DNA of 13,928 bases from an uncultured Lachnospiraceae bacterium. Its GTDB lineage: Bacteria; Bacillota; Clostridia; Lachnospirales; Lachnospiraceae. Of this stretch, positions 7,337 through 12,315 are shown one piece after another. Where the stretch lies: positions 1 through 13,928 of the forward strand of contig CADCPL010000172.1 of the NCBI GenBank assembly GCA_902803305.1. The letters are read 5' to 3'. Numbering within the stretch: position 1 is the first letter of the stretch; the number at the start of each line of letters is the position of its first letter. Below the pieces are notes generated by a model. It saw nothing but the letters and a program-made list of their open reading frames with translations. It did not search any database and was not told the origin of the DNA. Made by a program: the position numbers and the translations under genes.

Positions 7337-8131
7337 ATGGATTATCAGGGAATCATAATAGCGGTAGCTACCGTTGCGGGATGCGGACTGCTGATAAGTA
7401 TTTTCCTCAGTATTTCCGGAAAGAGATTTGCTGTGGAAGTAAATGAAAAAGAAGAGGCGGTTCTCGGAGCACTTCCGGGTAATAATTGTGGCGGATGCGG
7501 ATATCCGGGATGTTCCGGACTTGCTGCGGCGATCGTTTCGGGCCGGGCGGAGGTAAGCGGATGCCCTGTCGGCGGCAAACCGGTAGCGGATAAGATCGCA
7601 GCCATAATGGGAGTTGATGCGGGAGCATTTGTAAAGAAAGTTGCTTTTGTAAAATGCAGCGGCACATGTGAAGTGGCTGCAGAAGACTATGACTACACAG
7701 GTCCCAAAGACTGTAAGAGCGCAGCGATCGCACCGGGCGGCGGTAGCAAGAAATGCAGCTACGGCTGTCTTGGTTTCGGATCGTGTCAGAAAGTCTGCGA
7801 TAACGATGCGATTCATATCGTTGACGGTATAGCGGTCGTCGATCCCGAAAAATGCGGGGCCTGCGGTAAATGTACAAAGGCCTGCCCCAAAGGACTTATT
7901 GAACTTATCCCTTATGACTCAAACGTCAGAGTGGCATGTTCATCAAAGGATAAAGGCGTTGATACGACAAAATCATGCAAAGTAGGCTGTATAGGCTGCG
8001 GGATCTGTGCCAGGACGTGTGAATACGGTGCTGTGACGGTAAATGATAATGTTGCTCATATAGATCCGGAAAAATGCACAAAATGCGGCGCATGTGCAGC
8101 TAAATGTCCCAAGAAGATCATTGTTGTCTGA
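7337..8131 (+). CDS. rnfB: Rnf complex subunit RnfB (ferredoxin-accepting Fe-S subunit)
   Basis: RnfB is the entry point for electrons from reduced ferredoxin. The 264 residues start with a membrane anchor (about 4-26). Next comes the Fe4S domain GNNCGGCGYPGCSG with C51, C54, C59 and C76. The C-terminal half is a run of ferredoxin-like motifs: C140-C144-C150-C154, C173-C176-C179-C183, C218-C221-C224-C228 and C247-C250-C253-C257, consistent with five [4Fe-4S] clusters including the N-terminal one. Extra cysteines at 107, 111, 126, 201 and 214 are not assigned. The ribosome-binding site AGGGAG sits in a small hairpin loop. It is the last gene of the CDGEAB operon. Its stop is overlapped by 14 bases by the convergent apbE, and no clear terminator for the rnf transcript is visible. 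Confidence 0.96.
   Translation: MDYQGIIIAVATVAGCGLLISIFLSISGKRFAVEVNEKEEAVLGALPGNNCGGCGYPGCSGLAAAIVSGRAEVSGCPVGGKPVADKIAAIMGVDAGAFVKKVAFVKCSGTCEVAAEDYDYTGPKDCKSAAIAPGGGSKKCSYGCLGFGSCQKVCDNDAIHIVDGIAVVDPEKCGACGKCTKACPKGLIELIPYDSNVRVACSSKDKGVDTTKSCKVGCIGCGICARTCEYGAVTVNDNVAHIDPEKCTKCGACAAKCPKKIIVV
8070..8098 (-). terminator. Candidate apbE terminator inside the end of rnfB
   Basis: Read on the minus strand this is TGCAC-ATGC, loop GCC, GCAT, a TTT bulge, GTGCA, then TTTTT. The 9-bp bulged stem and T-tract lie about 20 bases past the apbE stop and point the right way for it. The same bases encode the last cysteine motif of RnfB, so the repeat could come from Cys codons. Confidence 0.4.
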
Positions 8132-9125
8132 GATATTTTCCGGCTCCCGATGACATGATGACTGTATTGTCCGAAAGGATCATGACAGCTTCGGTGTTTT
8201 CGGTCTGCTCGATCATATCCAGGGCTTTTTCGGAACCATCGATGATGGCGATCGTGCACAGGCAGTCGCAATCCTCTGCATTGTCTGAGATCACGGTGAC
8301 TGATTCTATATCCGTGTCCACGGGATATCCGGTCACAGTATCAAGTATATGATGGTATCGCCTGCCGTCTACGGTAAAACATCGTTCATATGTTCCGCTC
8401 GTGGCTACAGCCGTGTCAGACAGGTAAAGCGACTGTGTGCATGAACCTGATCCGAACGGGTCCTGTATACCGATATTAAAGAGACTCCCATCGGGTTTGG
8501 ATCCGACCAGACGCATATCTCCGCCCATGTTTATGATGGCGCCCGTTATCGATTGGTCTTTGAGATATTCGGCGATACGATCCGCAACGAATCCTTTTGC
8601 CATGGATCCGACATCAACGGCGGCTTTGGGATCGGTAAGTGTAACAGAGTCATCGGATGCATCTATAAGGATACAGTTATGATCGACATGAGAGCACGCC
8701 TCTTTTAGTGCTGCCGCGTCCGGGATAACAGCTGATTGTCCGTGAAAATCCCACAGCTGCGACAGGGGAGCAACGGATATGTCAAAGCGTCCGCCGGTCT
8801 GCGCACAGTAGGATAACGCATTTGACAGCAGTTTGATCGTATCGGGATCAACCGTTACCGTATTTGATGACGAGTTGTTGATCTTTGAGATATCGCTTGT
8901 TTTTATATTTTTGTTCCATAACCTGTCGTAGTGTTCGCATATGCCCATGCAGTCCTCAAGCATTTTGTCGGCGTTTTGCGATTGCGCTCCGTATATCTCA
9001 ACGCTGACGATCGTATCGAAGTACATGTCGCTTTTTGAGCGGGATGTATCGGCTGTGCGGCAGCCGGAGAGTAGTATAAATGAAAGTGTGAACACTAACG
9101 GGATCGTAAATATTCTGTGCTTCAT
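8118..9125 (-). CDS. apbE: ApbE, FAD:protein FMN transferase (lipoprotein)
   Basis: ApbE transfers FMN from FAD to a threonine of target proteins outside the membrane; RnfD and RnfG, encoded next door, are its natural substrates. The protein is 335 residues from the ATG at 9125. It has a lipoprotein signal peptide, MKHRIFTIPLVFTLSFILLSGC, with lipobox LSGC and C22 as the lipid site. Family motifs follow in order: YFDTIVSVEIYG (35-46), DVGSMAKGF (171-179), INMGGDMRLVG (198-208), ATSGTYER (241-248) and HHILDTVTGYPV (258-269), with acidic and threonine residues for Mg2+ binding. A longer frame from a TTG at 9161 would add 12 residues before the signal peptide and is unlikely. No ribosome-binding site precedes the chosen ATG. 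The gene runs convergent to rnf and overlaps rnfB by 14 bases, so it is transcribed separately. Confidence 0.94.
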   Translation of the reverse strand: MKHRIFTIPLVFTLSFILLSGCRTADTSRSKSDMYFDTIVSVEIYGAQSQNADKMLEDCMGICEHYDRLWNKNIKTSDISKINNSSSNTVTVDPDTIKLLSNALSYCAQTGGRFDISVAPLSQLWDFHGQSAVIPDAAALKEACSHVDHNCILIDASDDSVTLTDPKAAVDVGSMAKGFVADRIAEYLKDQSITGAIINMGGDMRLVGSKPDGSLFNIGIQDPFGSGSCTQSLYLSDTAVATSGTYERCFTVDGRRYHHILDTVTGYPVDTDIESVTVISDNAEDCDCLCTIAIIDGSEKALDMIEQTENTEAVMILSDNTVIMSSGAGKYLRQQ

Positions 9126-9132
9126 AGATATA

Positions 9133-9161
9133 TTTTTATCACAGACACATGTATCGGTCAA
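9133..9161 (-). promoter_or_regulatory. Candidate apbE promoter, close to the start codon
   Basis: On the minus strand TTGACC (9161-9156) and TAAAAA (9138-9133) are separated by 17 bases. The predicted transcription start falls at or within a base or two of the apbE ATG at 9125. With no Shine-Dalgarno sequence in between, this arrangement would give a leaderless mRNA. The -10 matches consensus at four of six bases only. Confidence 0.4.
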
Positions 9162-9164
9162 AAT
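9136..9164 (+). promoter_or_regulatory. Weak candidate promoter for the GH25 gene
   Basis: TTATCA (9136-9141) and CAAAAT (9159-9164), 17 bases apart, each match consensus at four of six bases and would start a transcript about 18 bases before the muramidase ATG. It overlaps the candidate apbE promoter on the other strand. The assignment is weak; some plus-strand promoter must lie in this 63-base gap. Confidence 0.25.
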
Positions 9165-9188
9165 AATTCTTCGATGAGGTGAAAGGTA

Positions 9189-10367
9189 ATGAGTTACTAC
9201 GGTCAGGACCCGGATGATAATAGATCATATCAGAAGACTGTTGCCATGGCTGTTGCAGCGGCGTCGCTTGTCATACTCCTGTTTCTTGTGATCCTGTATC
9301 TCAATACGGATAAAAAAACGGAAAAAACCGCAAAACCCCAGACTACTGCTGAAGAAACAAAAGAGGACGATTTTCTGAGCGAAAGTCATAATATCAGATC
9401 GTCAGAACTTGATTTCTGGAAGGATGCAAAGAAAAAAGAGCCCGTAAGACAGGAAGATGAGGGAGAGGATACTCCGTATAAAGATCCCGATAAGGAAGGA
9501 TCGGAAGATTCCGATGCAGATAACTCCTCAACCGCCAAAACGGATAAGGAAAATGACAAGACCGGGGATAAGGAGAGCGGCAGGACTGCCGATGATGACA
9601 AATACAGCAAAGACGAGTATATAGCCGTAACCGATGAAAAAGGAAACAAACGTTATTATGAAATATCGGGAGATATCGCAAAGAACGATTATGATCTTGA
9701 AAACAGTCTGGTAAACGAAAACGGTTTCCTGTCATATAAAGATAACAAGAGGGAGGCAATACGTGGTGTAGACCTTTCAAAATATAACGGGGATGTGGAT
9801 TTCGGAAAACTTAAAGATAACGGTATCAGATTTGCGATGCTGCGTCTCGGGAGCAGAGGGTACGGCACGGGAAAGATAACACTTGATGAAAAGTTTGTCG
9901 AGTACGCACAGAATGCTCAGGTCGCGGGGATACAGATCGGTGCATACTTCTATTCACAGGCCGTCAATGAGACCGAAGCCGTTGAAGAAGCAAATTATAT
10001 AGTAGGTGCTGTCTCGGGATTCGGGGTCAAGTATCCGATAGCGATCGATATTGAAAAGGTGGAAGGCGATGAAGCCAGAACCGATAAACTGACAACGGAA
10101 GAAAGAACAGCTGTTGTTAAAATGTTCTGCGATGCGGTTAAGGGATACGGCTATAAACCTGTCATATATGCAACGACCGATATGCTTGTAACAGGTCTGG
10201 ATCTAAAAGAACTGGCGGATTATGATGTGTGGCTGGCGGATTACGATATACCGACGGATTATCCTTACAGATTCAGTATGTGGCAGTATAACAAAAAAGG
10301 CAGGATAGATGGAATAACGGGCGATATCGATCTCGATCTGAGCTTTATAGATTATGAGCAGAAGTAA
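9189..10367 (+). CDS. Membrane-anchored GH25 muramidase
   Basis: This 392-residue protein should cut the MurNAc-GlcNAc backbone of peptidoglycan outside the membrane. Residues 17-39 form a single membrane helix or uncleaved signal anchor after a short cytoplasmic start. Residues about 41-150 are a low-complexity Asp/Glu/Lys/Ser linker. From about residue 190 there is a glycosyl hydrolase 25 domain: GVDLSKYNG with D195, DIEKVEG with D287 and E289 as the catalytic acidic pair, WLADYD (348-353), MWQY (364-367) and the C-terminal GDIDLDLSF (378-386) in place of the usual DxN motif. GAGGTGAAAGG lies just before the ATG at 9189. It is divergent from apbE across 63 bases and closed by its own terminator. 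A role in growth, remodelling or daughter-cell separation is inferred; the exact role is unknown. Confidence 0.9.
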   Translation: MSYYGQDPDDNRSYQKTVAMAVAAASLVILLFLVILYLNTDKKTEKTAKPQTTAEETKEDDFLSESHNIRSSELDFWKDAKKKEPVRQEDEGEDTPYKDPDKEGSEDSDADNSSTAKTDKENDKTGDKESGRTADDDKYSKDEYIAVTDEKGNKRYYEISGDIAKNDYDLENSLVNENGFLSYKDNKREAIRGVDLSKYNGDVDFGKLKDNGIRFAMLRLGSRGYGTGKITLDEKFVEYAQNAQVAGIQIGAYFYSQAVNETEAVEEANYIVGAVSGFGVKYPIAIDIEKVEGDEARTDKLTTEERTAVVKMFCDAVKGYGYKPVIYATTDMLVTGLDLKELADYDVWLADYDIPTDYPYRFSMWQYNKKGRIDGITGDIDLDLSFIDYEQK

Positions 10368-10393
10368 AAACGGGCTGAATAAGCCTGTTTTTT
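10366..10393 (+). terminator. Intrinsic terminator of the GH25 gene
   Basis: The stem ACGGGCT (10370-10376) pairs with AGCCTGT (10382-10388), with one G-T pair, around a 5-base loop. An A-run before it and a T-run after it (TTTTTT, 10388-10393) extend the stem and form the U-tract. It begins at the stop codon of the muramidase gene. Confidence 0.85.
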
Positions 10394-10485
10394 GTTCCAT
10401 TTGTATAAATATGACTATGATATAACGATGTTATTGGGCAAAATATAGAAATGTAATAATTTTGTAACAAAACTCTTTCGTCTTG

Positions 10486-10494
10486 TGGTAAAAT
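10486..10494 (+). promoter_or_regulatory. Extended -10 promoter of the SleB-like gene
   Basis: TGGTAAAAT is an extended -10 element (TGn followed by TAAAAT), about 28 bases before the start codon. TTGTAA (10462-10467) is the nearest -35-like hexamer, but at 21 bases the spacing is too long, so the extended -10 probably carries recognition. The rest of the intergenic stretch from 10394 is AT-rich and shows nothing else I can assign. Confidence 0.55.
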
Positions 10495-10522
10495 ACTCCT
10501 TACCTTGGAGGTTAGGGTATTT

Positions 10523-11287
10523 ATGCGAAATAGTGTCAGACGCCTTTGGGGCATCCTGAGATGTATAGATGTACATACTCATGTTTGGTGCCTTGGTGTG
10601 CTTGGTGGGGCGATACTCTTATGTATAAGTTTCTTTGTTGAACCTTCACAGCGTGAGTTTTTGACTGTAAACAGTGAAGGTGCCCAGTCCATAGCCAGGC
10701 AGATCGTAATTGAATACAGTTCGGTTCTCGGAAGCCTGTCTCAACTTGAAGATGTTGAAGTCGAAGAGATCGTTGAGGCGATCCCCGATGATCAGATAAC
10801 GGAGGTTCCCGAGACAGAGGAGCCGGTTCCATCTTTACTTGAAAAATACTATTCCGATGGAGAGTCGGGTTTTGATGACCGGCCGGAAGATGAGCATCCC
10901 ATGCTCGCCAAACCGTGCGTGATACTTAGCGCAACGTATTCGGTTGATGAGATCGATGCGCTTGAAAGACTTGTGGAATGCGAAGCCGGAACCGAGGATA
11001 TGATCGGTAAGACACTTGTGGCCGATGTGGTTCTCAACAGAGTAAATACCGGTATCTGGGGTAATGACATAATGTCGGTTATCGAAGCTCCCGGACAGTT
11101 CAAACCGGTAAGCAACGGTGCATATAAGGTTATAGCCGCATCATCCGATACAAAAACAGCGGTTATCGATGCATTGTTAAATGATGATATGTCCAAAGGG
11201 GCCATATATTTCCAGAAGAGTCCCGCAACCCGCTGGGGAAATAAAGAGTTTCTGTTCAGACACGGTTCACATTCGTTTTATAAGTGA
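10523..11287 (+). CDS. SleB/CwlJ-type cell-wall hydrolase, membrane-anchored
   Basis: This 254-residue protein has a C-terminal domain of the SleB/CwlJ hydrolase family (Hydrolase_2), which cleaves peptidoglycan. The domain begins near residue 140. ERLVECEAGTEDMIGKTLVA (148-167), followed by DVVLNRV, matches the family core, with E154 the likely catalytic glutamate, and the domain ends at HGSHSFYK. A membrane helix at about 21-38 places the domain outside the cell. Residues about 75-128 form an acidic linker. The start is the ATG at 10523 with GGAGG at 10507-10511; an in-frame TTG at 10505 lies before that site and would swallow it. Despite the SleB resemblance there is no spore context, and similar proteins occur in vegetative Clostridia. 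It is transcribed alone, between two terminators. Confidence 0.85.
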   Translation: MRNSVRRLWGILRCIDVHTHVWCLGVLGGAILLCISFFVEPSQREFLTVNSEGAQSIARQIVIEYSSVLGSLSQLEDVEVEEIVEAIPDDQITEVPETEEPVPSLLEKYYSDGESGFDDRPEDEHPMLAKPCVILSATYSVDEIDALERLVECEAGTEDMIGKTLVADVVLNRVNTGIWGNDIMSVIEAPGQFKPVSNGAYKVIAASSDTKTAVIDALLNDDMSKGAIYFQKSPATRWGNKEFLFRHGSHSFYK

Positions 11288-11317
11288 TATTTGATTTTTC
11301 ATATGAAGATAAAATAT

Positions 11318-11342
11318 AAGCCCCGGATCACCGGGGCTTTTT
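11318..11342. terminator. Bidirectional intrinsic terminator between convergent genes
   Basis: AAGCCCCGG (11318-11326) and CCGGGGCTT (11331-11339) form a perfect 9-bp stem with loop ATCA, followed by TTT on the plus strand. On the minus strand the stem is followed by ATATTTT. It lies 30 bases after the SleB-like gene and 15 bases past the stop of the AP2-domain gene, so it can serve both. Confidence 0.88.
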
Positions 11343-11357
11343 CATGCGTATCTCTTA

Positions 11358-12146
11358 TTATGTGAAGTCTGCAAATATCCTGTCCGATATCGGGACTTTG
11401 ATATACATCATCGCATATTCCTGAGGAGACAGGGAGTCTATGTAGTTCTGCCGGAAATTCTTCCCCGGTCTTGCTTTCTTTATTATATCGGCGGCTTTAT
11501 TATATGCGATCGCCGCCTCCGTTTCGGTATCGTATGTTCCTATCGTATACAGACCGTTTACGAGTATCCTTGCACTGTATTTGGTGTATACGCTCCTCTT
11601 GACCGCGTATACTCCGGTATAACGGTTGATTATCTCTATATTGTCATATCTGAAATCATACCTGTCACCGTTTATGAATCTGTAATCCCTGTTAAGCACG
11701 GCGTGAGGTTTGATACCGTATCTGCTGTAGAGGTTGACCTGCATTCCGTAATCGGCTACCCAGAGGTGGCCGTTACGACGGCTGATCTTGTGGCTGGCAT
11801 AGTAGAACAGATCATCTATGTCGAATTTAAAGATCATCGACGGTGTAAGATAGTATGAAAAGTATGTCTTTTCAAGGTATATGGGATTCTTGATGTAGAC
11901 TCCGTTATCCCTGAAATTGATAAGTGATACGAATTTGTCAAAATCAAGAGCCGTATCGGTCCTGTAAGCATCTATGGTGATATCCTTGTTGGCGATGATA
12001 TCTTTTGCAACAAGGTAAGCTTCATGAGCAGCCTTTTCGGTATCATAACTTCCCAAACTGATGTGTTTGTTCCTGTAAGTGACCGAACTCCTGTAATAAC
12101 TGTTACCGTTTTTAAGTTGTGCCTTAAATGCTCCGGCAAGTGACAT
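11358..12146 (-). CDS. Two-AP2-domain protein with degenerate HNH region
   Basis: This 262-residue protein is not one I can name. Two AP2-like DNA-binding domains are visible. The first, at about 5-55, has YYRSSVTYRNKHISLGSY followed by DTEKAAHEAY. The second, at about 176-236, has YSARILVNGLYTIGTYDTE followed by AAIAYNKAADII. Between them, RFINGDRYDFRYDNIEIIN (156-174) lines up with the HNH core pattern H-I-N-G-D-x-x-D-N-R-x-x-N-L, but the His is Phe157 and the DNR Asn is Phe165, so nuclease activity should be lost. HNH followed by AP2 is the order of phage and intron homing endonucleases; a second AP2 at the N-terminus is extra. The likely role is DNA binding, possibly transcriptional. The start at 12146 is chosen because GAGGTG lies just before it; a further ATG at 12158 sits upstream of that site. 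The 5' leader of about 67 bases contains a small stem (12183-12204). Confidence 0.75.
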   Translation of the reverse strand: MSLAGAFKAQLKNGNSYYRSSVTYRNKHISLGSYDTEKAAHEAYLVAKDIIANKDITIDAYRTDTALDFDKFVSLINFRDNGVYIKNPIYLEKTYFSYYLTPSMIFKFDIDDLFYYASHKISRRNGHLWVADYGMQVNLYSRYGIKPHAVLNRDYRFINGDRYDFRYDNIEIINRYTGVYAVKRSVYTKYSARILVNGLYTIGTYDTETEAAIAYNKAADIIKKARPGKNFRQNYIDSLSPQEYAMMYIKVPISDRIFADFT

Positions 12147-12219
12147 ATGACACCTCATTTCATATCTTACTATATCATCTTATTTCCGATTTCATCAACG
12201 GAAAAAATCATCAGGCAAT

Positions 12220-12248
12220 ATTATACACAAATACGAGTTGACATTCAA
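12220..12248 (-). promoter_or_regulatory. Promoter of the AP2-domain gene
   Basis: On the minus strand TTGAAT (12248-12243) and a perfect TATAAT (12225-12220) are separated by 17 bases. The predicted start is near 12213, giving a leader of about 67 bases. Its -35 touches the -35 of the divergent nrdD promoter and overlaps NrdR box 1. Confidence 0.7.
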
Positions 12249-12266
12249 CATCATATAGTGTTAAAT
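12238..12266 (+). promoter_or_regulatory. nrdD promoter
   Basis: A perfect TTGACA (12238-12243) is followed after 17 bases by TTAAAT (12261-12266), four of six bases matching consensus. Transcription would start near 12273, about 43 bases before the nrdD ATG. NrdR box 1 occupies the spacer and box 2 lies just past the start site, a typical repressing layout. Confidence 0.7.
12246..12261. promoter_or_regulatory. NrdR box 1 (upstream)
   Basis: CAACATCATATAGTGT matches the known NrdR consensus acaCwAtATaTwGtgt at 12 of 16 positions, with a perfect right half-site ATATAGTGT. It lies in the nrdD promoter spacer and overlaps the -35 of the AP2-domain gene. NrdR is an ATP/dATP-sensing repressor of ribonucleotide reductase genes; its own gene is not in this window. 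Confidence 0.65.
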
Positions 12267-12277
12267 ATATTGTGCTG

Positions 12278-12293
12278 ATACAATATATTGATT
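12278..12293. promoter_or_regulatory. NrdR box 2 (downstream)
   Basis: ATACAATATATTGATT matches the NrdR consensus at 13 of 16 positions and has a perfect palindromic core, CAATATATTG. Its centre is 32 bp from that of box 1, with a 16-bp gap. This is the three-helical-turn spacing known for paired NrdR boxes and makes the assignment much stronger than either site alone. Confidence 0.72.
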
Positions 12294-12315
12294 TTTAGAC
12301 CGATGGGAGGTTATC

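Noticed and set aside
7319..7816. A 165-codon open frame on the minus strand within rnfB, plus others in the same stretch
   Set aside because: These are antisense shadows of the Cys- and Gly-rich rnfB codons; no protein family is recognisable.
8132..8250. Possible rnf terminator inside apbE (GGAT-ATGA with TCAT-ATCC, then a T-run)
   Set aside because: The stem is bulged, the loop is about 27 bases, and the T-run is offset by several bases; not convincing.
12183..12204. Stem TTTCCG/CGGAAA with 10-base loop in the leader of the AP2-domain gene
   Set aside because: Only six base pairs with a large loop and no T-tract on either strand; not a terminator and not a riboswitch I recognise.
12260..12275. 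A third NrdR-like match (AAATATATTGTG)
   Set aside because: It lacks the conserved left C and is out of register with the pair at 12246 and 12278, whose 32-bp spacing is the expected one.
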